Positions 42,335 through 50,668 are shown, numbered from the stretch's first letter. The stretch: DNA of 64,000 bases from Streptomyces globosus (GCF_003325375.1 NZ_CP030862.1:3289501-3353500), one strand, 5' to 3'. Made by a program: numbers and translations. Notes: generated by a model not told the origin, from the sequence alone.

Positions 42335-43987
42335 ATGGGCCCTGCCGACCTGAGCACCTGGCTTCTGACCGCAGCCGAGCGCGGCAATCCGGACACCGGC
42401 CTCGACCGGCGCCACCCCGGCGGGGTCGCCTGGTCGCGGGGGAACGAGGCGCGGCCCGTGGTCCACGGAGCCGCCTACTTCGCGGAGCTGCTGGAGCGGA
42501 TCGGCGCCATGCGCGCCGGAGACCTGCTGCTGTTCACCGACTGGCGCGGAGACCCGGACGAACGGCTCGCCCCGCACCGCACCCCGGACGGCCGCACCCA
42601 CGACGGCGACCGCGCCGGCAGCGGGATCGGCGCCGTGCTGTGCCGGGCCGCCGAACGCGGCGTCGTCGTCAAGGGCCTGGTGTGGCGCTCGTACCTGGAC
42701 CGCTTCCGGTTCAGCGAGACGCAGAACCGCCGCCTCGGCAAGGAGATCCAGGAAGCCGGAGGGGAATGCCTCCTGGACATGCGGGTCCGCCCGGGCGGCT
42801 GTCACCACCAGAAGCTCCTCGTACTGCGCCACCCCGGCCGCCCGCAACTCGACATCGCGTACGCCGGCGGCATCGACCTGTGCCGCAGCCGCAACGACGA
42901 CGCCGCCCACGAGGGCGACCCCCAGGCCCTGCGCATGGCCGACGCCTACGGGGCGAACCCGCCGTGGCACGACGTACAGCTCGCGCTGCGCGGGCCGGTC
43001 GTCGGCGACCTGGAGGCCGTCTTCCGCGAGCGCTGGGAGGATCCGGCCCCCCTCAGCCGCAGCCCCCTCACCCGCCTGCGGGCCCGCGCGCACGGCGAGG
43101 ACACGCACGCCGACCGCCTGCCGCCGCAGGCCCCCGACCCCGAACCGTGCGGCACCCACACCGTGCAGGTGCTGCGCACCTACCCCGACCGGCTGTTCGG
43201 CGGCTACCCCTTCGCCCGCGACGGCGAGCGCAGCATCGCCCGCGGCTACCTCAAGGCGGTCAGGCGGGCCCGCTCCCTGATCTACCTGGAGGACCAGTAC
43301 CTGTGGTCGCCGCGCGTCGTCGACTGCTTCGCGCAGGCCCTGCGGGCCCACCCCGGGCTGCGGCTGACGGCCGTCATCCCCGCCGTCCCCGAACGGGACG
43401 GCCGCCTGACCCTGCCGATGCACCTCATCGGCCGCATCACCGCACTCAACGGGCTGCGCCGGGCCGGCGGGGACCGAGTCGCGGTGTACGCGCTGGAGAA
43501 CCACGCCGGCACCCCCGTCTACGTCCATGCCAAGGTGTGCGTCATCGACGACGTGTGGGCGTCCATCGGCTCCGACAACATCAACCTCCGCTCCTGGACG
43601 CACGATTCGGAGCTCGGCTGCGCCGTCCTGGACGAGTCGGCCGACGGCCGCCCGCCCGCCGATCCGGGCGGCCTCGGCGACGGAGCCCGGTCCTTCGCCC
43701 GCCGGCTGCGCCTGGAGCTCTCCTGCGAGCACCTCGACCTGGACCCCGCCGACGGCGGCGCCCTCTGCGACCCGGGGGCCGCCTTCGACGCGTTCGCCGC
43801 CTCGGCCGCCGCCCTCGAATCCTGGCACGCGGGCGGCTGCCGCGGCCCGCGCCCACCGGGGCGGCTCCGCCCTTACGTGCCACCGGAGTTGTCGTCTCCC
43901 GCCCGGATCCTGGCGACACCCGCCCACCACCTGCTCGTCGACCCGGACGGCCGCCCCCTCCGGCTGCGTCGCCGCAACGCCTTCTGA
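42335..43987 (+). CDS. Phospholipase D family enzyme
   Basis: A 550-aa protein with the two HKD motifs of the PLD superfamily. The first is in CHHQKLLVLRHPG (about 155-167), the second in YVHAKVCVIDDVWASIGSDN (about 395-414). Each has H-x-K with downstream Asp and GS-N residues. There is no obvious signal peptide at the ATG chosen (42335, with GGGAAGGAGA upstream), so it is probably cytosolic, unlike secreted PLDs of Streptomyces; it resembles cardiolipin-synthase or PLD-like transferases. A longer start at 41858 would add low-complexity sequence. Substrate may be phospholipid, with phosphatidyl transfer as a possibility. Confidence 0.85.
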   Translation: MGPADLSTWLLTAAERGNPDTGLDRRHPGGVAWSRGNEARPVVHGAAYFAELLERIGAMRAGDLLLFTDWRGDPDERLAPHRTPDGRTHDGDRAGSGIGAVLCRAAERGVVVKGLVWRSYLDRFRFSETQNRRLGKEIQEAGGECLLDMRVRPGGCHHQKLLVLRHPGRPQLDIAYAGGIDLCRSRNDDAAHEGDPQALRMADAYGANPPWHDVQLALRGPVVGDLEAVFRERWEDPAPLSRSPLTRLRARAHGEDTHADRLPPQAPDPEPCGTHTVQVLRTYPDRLFGGYPFARDGERSIARGYLKAVRRARSLIYLEDQYLWSPRVVDCFAQALRAHPGLRLTAVIPAVPERDGRLTLPMHLIGRITALNGLRRAGGDRVAVYALENHAGTPVYVHAKVCVIDDVWASIGSDNINLRSWTHDSELGCAVLDESADGRPPADPGGLGDGARSFARRLRLELSCEHLDLDPADGGALCDPGAAFDAFAASAAALESWHAGGCRGPRPPGRLRPYVPPELSSPARILATPAHHLLVDPDGRPLRLRRRNAF

Positions 43988-44109
43988 CCGGCCCTGTCTG
44001 CCCGCCCGCCGCCCGCCGGCCCCGCCCCGTGCGCGGTTCTCGCCGCGCAGGACCGCGGTGCTTCGCCTAGGTTGAGGGCCGGGGGAGTTCCCGACCCAAG
44101 GAGTTCGCT

Positions 44110-44307
44110 ATGGCTGACAAGGGCAAGATGGAGCAGGCCAAGGGCAAGGCGAAGGAAGCCGTCGGAAAGGTCGCCGGCAACAAGCGCATGCAGGCCGAGG
44201 GCAAGATGGACCAGGTCCGGGGCGAGGCCAAGGAAGCCCGCGCCGATCTCGACGATCGCGCCCGCGAAGCGGGGGAGCAGATGCGCGGCAAGCACAGGAA
44301 GAAGTAG
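44110..44307 (+). CDS. CsbD-family stress protein
   Basis: A 65-aa lysine-rich helical protein (MADKGKMEQAKGKAKEAVGK at the start) with the repeated K-x-x-Q-x-x-G-x-x-K-E pattern of CsbD. In Bacillus such genes are under SigB control, and in streptomycetes they are stress-induced. No sigma-B-like promoter was spotted upstream. ATG with AAGGAG 7 bp before it. Function in the cell is unknown. A 7-bp hairpin (44345-44361) follows. Confidence 0.9.
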   Translation: MADKGKMEQAKGKAKEAVGKVAGNKRMQAEGKMDQVRGEAKEARADLDDRAREAGEQMRGKHRKK

Positions 44308-44344
44308 CCGCACCCCGACGCGCGGCCGCCCGCCCGCAGCGGTC

Positions 44345-44361
44345 CCGGTGCCCGGCACCGG
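44345..44361. terminator. Hairpin between convergent CsbD and GDSL genes
   Basis: CCGGTGC (44345-44351) pairs with GCACCGG (44355-44361) around CCG. It is a short stem, so it may be only a weak terminator for either gene. Confidence 0.45.
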
Positions 44362-44405
44362 CCCGCGGCGCGGCGGGCGCCGCCCGTCCCATGCGCAGTA
44401 TGAGG

Positions 44406-45629
44406 TCAGCCCGCGGGCCGGTGCGGGGCGGCGAAGGGGCCGCCGGCTCCGAAGGCGTGCCGCGCGAAGCGCTCGCCGATGAGCCGGTGGGTCGCCGCGT
44501 CCGGGTGCAGGTTGTCAGGCAGCGGCAGCGCAGCCCCGTCGGCCGGGCCGTACAGGGCGAGGCCGTCCAGGTGGTGGAGGTGCGGGTCGTCCGCGGAGCG
44601 CTCGCGGACGATGCGTGCCAGCTCCTCCCGGACGACGGCCAGCGTCAGTTTCCCGGCGGGCACCTCGCGCGGGTCGCCGGCGGCCCGGAACGCGGGCCGC
44701 CCCGCGGCGAGGGAGGCCGCGTCGAGCGCGGTCGGGCCGGGGGTGTCCTCGTGTACGGGGCACAGGATCGGCGAGACGACCAGCAGCGGCACGTCGGGCC
44801 GGCCCTCGCGGACCGTGTCGAGGAACCCGTGCACGGCGGGCCCGAACGCCCGGCGGCGCATCAGGTCCAGGTTGACGACGTTGACGCCCACCTTGAGGCT
44901 GATCAGGTCCGCGGGGGTGTCCCGCAGGGCGCGCGCGGTGAACGGGTCGAGGAGCGCGCTGCCGCCCAGGCCGAGGTTGACGAGGTCGGCGCCGCCGAGT
45001 GCGGCGGCGACGGCGGGCCACGTGCCGGTGGGGCTCGCGGCGGTGGATCCCTGGCTGATCGAGCTGCCGTGGTGCAGCCACACCGGCCGGCCGCGGTCCG
45101 GCAGCGGCTCGACGGGGGCGTCGGTGCGCAGGGCGACGAGCTCGGTCGTCTCGTCGTGCGGCAGCCATATCTCCACGTCCTTGGCGGCGCCCGGCAGGCC
45201 GGTGAAGCGGACGGTCGCGGGCGGTCCGGGCCGCAGCTCGCTGCTCCAGTCGGCCGGGTCGACGACGAGGGTGTTGCCGCCGCGTGCGGTGCCCTGCGCG
45301 GTGAGCCGGCCGTCGACCAGCAGGTCGTAGACGCCGTCCGGGCGGGGCACGCCGGCGTGGACCCGCTTCGTCGGCAGGGTGTCGAGCTCCACGGCCGTGG
45401 CCCGGGTGCGGAAGGCGAGGCGCACGCCCGAGGGCTGGGACTCGGCCATGGCGAGCTGCCCGTCGGAGCACTGGGCGCGGGCCGCCGCCGGCAGCCGGTG
45501 CGGCAGCAGCCCGTGCCGGGTGCGCTCCAGTGCGGCGGCGCCGCGCACGAGGGCGGCGGTGATCGGGGTGGCCGCCGTCCGGGCGGGGGCGGGGCCCCCT
45601 CCGGATGCGGGGCGGTGTGCGGGGCTCAC
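44406..45629 (-). CDS. SGNH/GDSL-family hydrolase
   Basis: A 407-aa esterase-like enzyme. Block I is WLHHGSSISQGSTA (about 190), with the nucleophile Ser in GSSISQG. Block II is LGLGGS (about 221) and block III is KVGVN. The Asp-His pair is DNLHPDAATH near the C-terminus. The first 170 residues (about 60-170) form a carbohydrate-esterase-like beta domain (LAFRTRATAVELDTL). It probably deacylates a glycan or lipid. The GTG at 45629 has GGAG 8 bp before it. The TetR gene is 61 bp upstream on the same strand, so the two form an operon under TetR control. Confidence 0.85.
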   Translation of the reverse strand: MSPAHRPASGGGPAPARTAATPITAALVRGAAALERTRHGLLPHRLPAAARAQCSDGQLAMAESQPSGVRLAFRTRATAVELDTLPTKRVHAGVPRPDGVYDLLVDGRLTAQGTARGGNTLVVDPADWSSELRPGPPATVRFTGLPGAAKDVEIWLPHDETTELVALRTDAPVEPLPDRGRPVWLHHGSSISQGSTAASPTGTWPAVAAALGGADLVNLGLGGSALLDPFTARALRDTPADLISLKVGVNVVNLDLMRRRAFGPAVHGFLDTVREGRPDVPLLVVSPILCPVHEDTPGPTALDAASLAAGRPAFRAAGDPREVPAGKLTLAVVREELARIVRERSADDPHLHHLDGLALYGPADGAALPLPDNLHPDAATHRLIGERFARHAFGAGGPFAAPHRPAG

Positions 45630-45690
45630 GGGGGAACTCCAGGGGGTGCGTACAGCAGGGCATGTGGGGCGCGGCGCGCCGGCCGGGGGG

Positions 45691-46266
45691 TCAGCGGGCC
45701 GGCGGCCAGGTGCGCAGCAGGTGGTCGAGGGCGTCGACGACGCGCTCCCAGCTCTCCTGGCTGTCGGGGGCGCTGTGGGCGAAGCCGCCGGCGTTCTCCA
45801 GGTCGACGTAGCCGTGGAAGAGGCTGCCGAGCATGCGGACGGCGTGCGTCTGCTCCGGCTCGGCCAGGCCGTAGCCGCGCAGCACGGCCCGGGTCAGCCG
45901 GGCGTGGCGTACGCCGGCACTGGCCAGGGCGGTGTCGGCGTCCAGGGGGAAGCGGGTTGCCGCGTAGCGGCCGGGGTGGCGGCGGGCGTACATGCGGAAC
46001 ACCTCGGCGTAGGCGGCGAGCGCGTCCCGGCCGGACCGGCCGGCCACGGCGTCGGCGGCCAGGTCGGCCAGCTCCTCCAGGCCCAGCAGGGCGATCCGGG
46101 TCTTGAGGTCCCGGGAGTTCCGCACGTGCGCGTACAGGCTCGCCACCTTGACGTCGAAGCGGCGGGCGAGTTCCGACAGGGTCACCCGGTCGAAGCCGAT
46201 CTCGTCGGCCAGCTCCGCTCCCGCCTGCGCCAGCCGATCCGCCGTCAGTCCGGCCCGCCCCGCCAT
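45691..46266 (-). CDS. TetR-family regulator with a WHG-type C-domain
   Basis: A 191-aa regulator with the N-terminal HTH LAQAGAELADEIGFDRVTLS and LARRFDVKVASLYAHVRNSR (about 12-55). The C-terminal half has MYARRHPGRYAATRFPL and LLGSLFHGYVDLENAGGF-like segments of the TetR WHG domain group. ATG at 46266, preceded by GGAGGGAG. Its palindrome lies 51-65 bp upstream of the start. It leads the operon with the GDSL hydrolase, so both are probably repressed by it. Confidence 0.9.
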   Translation of the reverse strand: MAGRAGLTADRLAQAGAELADEIGFDRVTLSELARRFDVKVASLYAHVRNSRDLKTRIALLGLEELADLAADAVAGRSGRDALAAYAEVFRMYARRHPGRYAATRFPLDADTALASAGVRHARLTRAVLRGYGLAEPEQTHAVRMLGSLFHGYVDLENAGGFAHSAPDSQESWERVVDALDHLLRTWPPAR

Positions 46267-46316
46267 CGCGTCTCCCTCCGCCGTACCGGCCTGTGCCTGA
46301 AGAGAGTATGAATCTA

Positions 46317-46331
46317 CCTAAAGCATTTAGG
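46317..46331. promoter_or_regulatory. TetR operator for the GDSL hydrolase operon
   Basis: CCTAAA and TTTAGG flank GCA, a perfect 15-bp palindrome. Read on the minus strand it overlaps a possible -35 TTGCCT and the spacer before a CATACT -10. It sits in the gap between the TetR start and the divergent methyltransferase gene and may affect both. Confidence 0.7.
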
Positions 46332-46460
46332 CAAATATGAAAACTGTGGAGGCAGGGGTGGGGACGCGCCCGCGGCCGGGCCAATCCCGCGCCGGGAACC
46401 GCCTGCCGGGCGACCCTGGTGGCCCCCGGGCCGATACGGCCCCCGGCCGGAAGGAACGCG

Positions 46461-47276
46461 GTGGCTGCAGCACCCGACGAGCAGACCCCGGCGGGCCGGT
46501 ACGGCGAGGACCTGTTCCCGCCGGGCCTCCCGGGCGAGGGCGACCGCATCGACCACGCCGCCCTCGTCTACGACCCGTACACCCGTGAGCGCCTGGCCGC
46601 CCTCGGCGCCGGCCCCGGCACGCGCTGCCTGGACGTCGGCGCGGGCACCGGCACCGTCGCGCGCTGGCTCGCCGAGGAGGCCTGCGCCGACGAGGTCGTC
46701 GCCCTCGACCGCGACACCGGCCACCTCGACCGACTCGCCGGCGACCGGCTGCGCGTCCGCGCTGCGGATCTGACCCGGCTCGCCGACGAGCCGGGGCTGG
46801 GCACCTTCGACCTCGTCCACGCCCGGTTCGTCCTCATGCACCTCCCCGAGCGGAGGGAGGTCCTCGACCGGCTCGTCGGCCTGCTCAACCCCGGCGGACA
46901 CCTCGTCCTCAGCGACGCCGCCGACGTCCCCGACCCCGGCGACACCGCCTCCCCGTACCGCCGCACCCTCGACGCCATGTGGCACACGCTCCGGGAGACC
47001 ATCGGCACCGACCTCGCCGCCGTACGCGCCCACCCGCATGCCCTGCGCGCCGCCGGCCTGCACGACGTCGCCGCGGAACTGGTGTGCCCGCCGCTGCGGC
47101 CCGGCACCCCGATCGCCGCCTTCTGGACCGACACCCTCCGCCGGCTCCGCCCGGCCCTGCTCTCCGGCGGCCGCCTCGACGAGGCCGTCCTCGACGACGC
47201 CCTCGCCTACCTGGAATCCCCGGACCTCGCCGAACTCGCGCCCGGCATGCTCACCGTGTGGGGCCGCCGCCCGTAA
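46461..47276 (+). CDS. SAM-dependent methyltransferase, class I
   Basis: A 271-aa enzyme. Motif I is RCLDVGAGTGTVA (about 53-65), the acid motif VVALDRDTGHLDRLAG, and motif IV LGTFDLVHARFVLMHL with GGHLVLSDAAD as the post-motif. The C-terminal half (about 165-271) is a helical cap with TPIAAFWTDTLRRLR. The GTG at 46461 has GGAAGGAA 4 bp upstream; an upstream GTG at 46419 adds low-complexity sequence. The substrate is unknown. A 16-bp terminator stem follows. Confidence 0.88.
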   Translation: MAAAPDEQTPAGRYGEDLFPPGLPGEGDRIDHAALVYDPYTRERLAALGAGPGTRCLDVGAGTGTVARWLAEEACADEVVALDRDTGHLDRLAGDRLRVRAADLTRLADEPGLGTFDLVHARFVLMHLPERREVLDRLVGLLNPGGHLVLSDAADVPDPGDTASPYRRTLDAMWHTLRETIGTDLAAVRAHPHALRAAGLHDVAAELVCPPLRPGTPIAAFWTDTLRRLRPALLSGGRLDEAVLDDALAYLESPDLAELAPGMLTVWGRRP

Positions 47277-47286
47277 CCCCGGGCGG

Positions 47287-47345
47287 CCCGGGCACCGGCC
47301 GCACGCCGACCGCCCCGGACCCCCGGCGCGCGGCCGGTGCCCGGG
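47287..47345. terminator. Bidirectional terminator stem of 16 bp
   Basis: CCCGGGCACCGGCCGC (47287-47302) pairs perfectly with GCGGCCGGTGCCCGGG (47330-47345) across a 27-nt loop. It lies between the convergent methyltransferase and lipoprotein genes. Confidence 0.85.
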
Positions 47346-47365
47346 GCGGTGCGGCGGGGCCGCGC

Positions 47366-47869
47366 TCAGTACCGCAGCGCCCTTGCCGTCTGCGCGGTGA
47401 CGCTGCCCGACAGCTCGTGCGTGCTGCGCGCGGTGGCCTCCTTCCGGCCTTTCGCCGCCACGTCCTGCACGGTCACCACCACGGTGTCGACCGTGTTGCC
47501 GTCCCCGTCCCGGAAGTCGACCTGCACCGCGAACGACTTCGCCGCGTCGTCGGTGTTCTCCACCGTCACCGGCACTTCCGTGTGCCCGTCGCCGGCGGTG
47601 GACGGCTTCCCGAGGGTGACGGCGCCCTTCGCGTCCACCCCGTCCTTGACTTCGTCCAACTTCTTCCGGGCCTCCGCGGCCGCCGAAGCCGCCGCGTCCG
47701 CAGCGTGCGTCGCGGCCGCCGAGACCTCGGCGCCGGCCGACCGGACCGCCGACGCGGCCCGGGAAGCCGCGTCGGACGCGGAACCGCCGTTCGAACAGCC
47801 CGCCGCGCCCAGGGCGGCCGCCGCAACCGCCGCCGCCCACACCATCCCCGCCAGTCGGCGCCTCACCAT
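47366..47869 (-). CDS. Lipoprotein with an FxLYD-like domain
   Basis: A 167-aa exported lipoprotein with the signal VRRRLAGMVWAAAVAAAALG and lipobox LGAAGC (Cys about 25). An Ala-rich helical stalk follows (about 30-70, AADAAASAAAEARKK), probably a coiled segment. The C-terminal part (about 85-165) has FAVQVDFRDGDGNTVDTVVV and is a beta-sandwich like the FxLYD/DUF4352 group. It sits on the outer membrane face with unknown role. ATG at 47869. Confidence 0.75.
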   Translation of the reverse strand: MVRRRLAGMVWAAAVAAAALGAAGCSNGGSASDAASRAASAVRSAGAEVSAAATHAADAAASAAAEARKKLDEVKDGVDAKGAVTLGKPSTAGDGHTEVPVTVENTDDAAKSFAVQVDFRDGDGNTVDTVVVTVQDVAAKGRKEATARSTHELSGSVTAQTARALRY

Positions 47870-48035
47870 GTCCCGCCTCCTCGAAGTCCTCCGTGCATGC
47901 CGCCAGTCAACGCCGCCGCGGGCCCGCCGCCCGCGCGACCCGGCAGCGCATACGGATGAAGCACCCGCCCGGCGGGACGCCGCCCGCCCACCGGCCGCCC
48001 GGCAGGGCGCAGGCGGAGTCCTCCTCGGAGATGCG

Positions 48036-48140
48036 GTGGCAGGCGATCCAGAGCTCACCGAGGACGAGGCCAACGACCTGCTCGACGGCGGTGACCGCGA
48101 CACCGGCGGGGAGGACGGTGCGTATGAGTGGGTGAGGTGA
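48036..48140 (+). CDS. Candidate 34-aa acidic peptide gene
   Basis: The frame VAGDPELTEDEANDLLDGGD continues to the ending EDGAYEWVR. The GTG at 48036 has CGGAG 5 bp upstream, codon use is good, and the stop at 48140 is followed two bases later by a 20-bp perfect terminator stem, which argues for real transcription. Half the residues are acidic or Gly. It may instead be the C-terminal remnant of a longer gene. No family is recognised. Confidence 0.45.
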   Translation: MAGDPELTEDEANDLLDGGDRDTGGEDGAYEWVR

Positions 48141-48142
48141 AC

Positions 48143-48193
48143 GTGCCGGGAGCCCGGGCGGGGAGAGCAGCGACCCGCCCGGGCTCCCGGCAC
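48143..48193. terminator. Perfect 20-bp terminator stem
   Basis: GTGCCGGGAGCCCGGGCGGG (48143-48162) pairs perfectly with the complement at 48174-48193, with an 11-nt loop. It is shared between the small acidic gene and the methyltransferase-like gene on the other strand. Confidence 0.9.
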
Positions 48194-48251
48194 ATACGGG
48201 CTCGTTCAGTGGTACCGGCCTGCCGGCTTACGGCGGGATTCCGGGTCGCGT

Positions 48252-48896
48252 CTACCGTTCCCGCACGTGGGGGTGGAAGCGGAAGAGGTAGGCGGTGGCC
48301 GGGTGGGTGTAGGAGGCGCCTCTGCCTGCGGCGTGGAGTTGTTCGCGGGTGGGGTGGGGCGGGCGTTTGGGCTGCAGGTAGCGGTCGAGGTCGCCGGTGG
48401 TGAGGCGGTAGCGGCCGGAGCGGTGGTGGAGGACGGCGGCGAGCCGGCAGCGGGGGTCGAGGTGGGCGAGGCCGGCGTCGGCGTGGCTGTTGTTGGCCAG
48501 GAGCCAGCCTCCCGGGCGCAGGCAGCGGGTGGCGTGCTCGGATACGGGGCCCGCGTACAGGGAGATCACCAGATCCCACTCGGCCGCGGGGAGTTCCGCC
48601 AGGGTGCGGGTGTAGTCGCCGGGGACGAAGGCGATTCGGGGTTGTTCGCGGTACTGCTTGTGCCGGGTGGCGAGGGCGGTGGCGTCGGGGCCCCGGAAGG
48701 CCTTGCAGGCGCGGGCGTCGGCGTCGAGGTAGGTGACGTCGGGCCAGTGGTAGGAGGGGGCGAGGTCGAGGTAGCTGCCGGGGTAGAGGACGCGGCCGGC
48801 TCCGGTGTGGGCGGCGACGGCCTGGTAGAGGGTGGTGCGGTCGCCGGTGTGGCCGCCGATGCGGTCGATGTAGTCGGTGAAGTCCTGCTCGGGCAC
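48252..48896 (-). CDS. Methyltransferase-like protein
   Basis: A 214-aa cytosolic protein. VLYPGSYLDLAPSYHWPD (about 36-53) fills the motif I position, with PGSYLDLAP unlike the usual G-x-G-x-G. VTYLDADARACKAF is the acid motif, and EWDLVISLYAGPVSEHATRC followed by LRPGGWLLANNSH resembles motifs IV and V of class I SAM enzymes. The unusual motif I leaves activity uncertain. GTG at 48896. It is 28 bp after the oxidoreductase gene, so the two form an operon under the TGACC-n3-GGTCA sites. Confidence 0.65.
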   Translation of the reverse strand: MPEQDFTDYIDRIGGHTGDRTTLYQAVAAHTGAGRVLYPGSYLDLAPSYHWPDVTYLDADARACKAFRGPDATALATRHKQYREQPRIAFVPGDYTRTLAELPAAEWDLVISLYAGPVSEHATRCLRPGGWLLANNSHADAGLAHLDPRCRLAAVLHHRSGRYRLTTGDLDRYLQPKRPPHPTREQLHAAGRGASYTHPATAYLFRFHPHVRER

Positions 48897-48924
48897 GGAG
48901 GGCTCCGGTGGAGTGTCGGGGCCG

Positions 48925-49848
48925 TCAGGCCAGGTGGGCGAAGTGGATGGCGTCGGCGGCAGCGGATCCGGCGGTGACGGCGGCGACGGCTCCCTGTTCC
49001 CACGTCCTTCCGGTCAGGTCGCCGGCGGCGTAGAGGCCGGGGATGCTGGTCCGGCGGCTTTCGCCCACGGCGACGTAGCCCTCGCTCAGCGCGAGGCCGT
49101 GGTCCCTGACCAGGCGTTCGACGAGCGGGACCTGCCGCTGCGGCTGGGGCCACAGCAGGGTCTGGCGCTCCAGGAGGGTTCCGTCGGCCAGCTCGACGGT
49201 GTGCAGGTCGCCGTCGGTGTGGTGCAGGCGGGCGATCTCGCCCTGGACGAGGTCGCTGCCCTGCTTGCGCAGGCTGCGGCGCAGTTCGTCGGCGCCGGAG
49301 AGCAAGGGCGGGGCGATGGCGATGGTGTCGCCGGTCCAGGCCCGGAAGGCGGTGGCGGCCATACCGAGGTAGCGGGGGTCGTCGGAGACCAGGGCCCAGG
49401 TGCGGTCGGCGTTCTCCTCGCCGATGCAGAACGGGCAGTGGATCACCGTGCGGCCCCAGCACGCGGCGACGCCCTCGACGCCCTCGGGGTGCTGATCGAT
49501 GACGCCGGTGGCCAGGATGACGTTCCGGGCCCAGACCGTGGTCCCGTCGTCCGCGCGCACGGTGAAGCCGTCGCCGGCCGACGGGGTGATCTCGCTGACC
49601 GCGGCATCGAGCCGCTGGGCCAGTCCGTAGCTGCCCAGCTCCTCCCAGGCACGGGCACGCAGCTCGTCAGGGGTGGCGCCTTCCAGGCCGATCAGGCCGT
49701 GGACACCGCGAGAAGCGGCGTTGCGGGGCGGTGCGGGGGACTCGATGACCAGGGTGCGGTGGCGGTAGCGGGTCAGGGTCAGTGCGGCGGTCAGGCCGGC
49801 GGGCCCGCCGCCGATGATCACGGTGTCGTACTGGGCGGTGGGGTTCAC
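48925..49848 (-). CDS. Thioredoxin-reductase-like FAD oxidoreductase
   Basis: A 307-aa pyridine-nucleotide-disulfide-type flavoprotein. The FAD motif is VIIGGGPAGLTAAL (about 9-22), the redox pair CPFC is present (HCPFCIGEE, about 137), and the late ADLT segment is TSIPGLYAAGDLTGRTWEQG. The CPFC pair differs from the usual CATC, and the second dinucleotide site is weak. The enzyme could reduce a disulfide or oxidise a dithiol substrate, as in natural-product dithiol oxidases. ATG at 49848. Two operator sites lie between it and the divergent methyltransferase. Confidence 0.83.
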   Translation of the reverse strand: MNPTAQYDTVIIGGGPAGLTAALTLTRYRHRTLVIESPAPPRNAASRGVHGLIGLEGATPDELRARAWEELGSYGLAQRLDAAVSEITPSAGDGFTVRADDGTTVWARNVILATGVIDQHPEGVEGVAACWGRTVIHCPFCIGEENADRTWALVSDDPRYLGMAATAFRAWTGDTIAIAPPLLSGADELRRSLRKQGSDLVQGEIARLHHTDGDLHTVELADGTLLERQTLLWPQPQRQVPLVERLVRDHGLALSEGYVAVGESRRTSIPGLYAAGDLTGRTWEQGAVAAVTAGSAAADAIHFAHLA

Positions 49849-49880
49849 AGGATGCCTCCGAAGGGACTTGACGGAATCGA

Positions 49881-49895
49881 ATGACCAGCGGTCAT
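49881..49895. promoter_or_regulatory. Operator A of the divergent TetR module
   Basis: ATGACC-AGC-GGTCAT is a perfect 15-bp palindrome. It shares the TGACC-n3-GGTCA core with two other sites in this module. It sits in the 96-bp divergent gap. Confidence 0.8.
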
Positions 49896-49899
49896 ACTA

Positions 49900-49914
49900 C
49901 TGACCAACGGTCAT
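49900..49914. promoter_or_regulatory. Operator B of the divergent TetR module
   Basis: The core TGACC-AAC-GGTCA is at 49901-49913, 19 bp centre to centre from operator A. It is closer to the methyltransferase gene (49945), so it probably controls that direction. Confidence 0.75.
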
Positions 49915-49944
49915 TCGCTCGATCTCATTCCCACCGGAGGAACT

Positions 49945-50625
49945 GTGACCCACAACACCGGCCATGCCTGCGGCACGCCCGACGGCGGCCATGCCCATGG
50001 GCCCGGGGCCGCCTCGTACCCGGACTTCGCGTGGGACGACCTCTACGCCGGCGACGGCAGCGACACCGCCGCCCCGGACCCGGTGCTCCTGGCCCCCGCC
50101 GAAGGCCTTCCCCCGGGAAGGGCCCTGGACCTGGGCTGCGGCGCCGGCGGCAACGCCCTCGCGCTCGCCGAACGCGGCTGGCGTGTCACCGGTGTGGACC
50201 TCGCACCCCGCGCCATCGCCTCCACCCGCGCCGGCGCCTGCGCACGAGGCCTGGACGACCGGGTTGAACTCGCCGTCGCCGACAGCGCCGTCTGGCAGCC
50301 CGAGACCACCTACGGCTTCGCCCTCAGTTCCTACGCGCTGCCGCCCCGCGGCCCCGCCCGCACTGCGACCCTCGCCATCCTGGCCACCGCACTCGCCCCC
50401 GGCGGGATCCTGGCCCTCGGTGAATGGGACGAGGAAGCCTGCGACTGGGGTGCACCCGGCGACCTGGCCACCCTCGCCGAGCTGACCGAAGCCTTCGCCG
50501 CGCTCGGCCTGGACATCGTGCGCGCCGAACGGAAGGTCGTACCGCGGATCCAGCACCCCGGCGCGGACCACGCGGTCATCGTCATCGCCCGCAAGCCGCA
50601 TGACACCCTGGAGTCCGCCGGCTGA
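49945..50625 (+). CDS. SAM-dependent methyltransferase, class I
   Basis: A 226-aa enzyme. Motif I is ALDLGCGAGGNALALAE (about 60-76), the acid motif VTGVDLAPRAIAST, and motif IV is around WQPETTYGFALSSYALPPRG. The N-terminus has a His/Gly-rich stretch (HGHAHGPGAA-like), and TYPDFAWDDLYAG is typical of the TehB-like/tellurite methyltransferase group. The GTG at 49945 has GGAGGAA upstream. It is 43 bp before the TetR gene and in the same operon, with a third operator in the small gap. It may modify a metalloid or small metabolite. Confidence 0.85.
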   Translation: MTHNTGHACGTPDGGHAHGPGAASYPDFAWDDLYAGDGSDTAAPDPVLLAPAEGLPPGRALDLGCGAGGNALALAERGWRVTGVDLAPRAIASTRAGACARGLDDRVELAVADSAVWQPETTYGFALSSYALPPRGPARTATLAILATALAPGGILALGEWDEEACDWGAPGDLATLAELTEAFAALGLDIVRAERKVVPRIQHPGADHAVIVIARKPHDTLESAG

Positions 50626-50626
50626 C

Positions 50627-50639
50627 CGACCGCCGGTCA
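50627..50639. promoter_or_regulatory. Operator C of the TetR module
   Basis: CGACC-GCC-GGTCA differs from the other two sites at one base of the core. It lies between the methyltransferase stop (50625) and the GTG of the TetR gene (50669), so the regulator can also act on an internal promoter in front of its own gene. Confidence 0.6.
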
Positions 50640-50668
50640 GTCAGTCACCCGACGACGAAGGAGGGACC

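Noticed and set aside
44041..44109. Sigma-B-like promoter before the CsbD gene
   Set aside because: No GTTT-n-GGGTAT-like pair was found at the right spacing.
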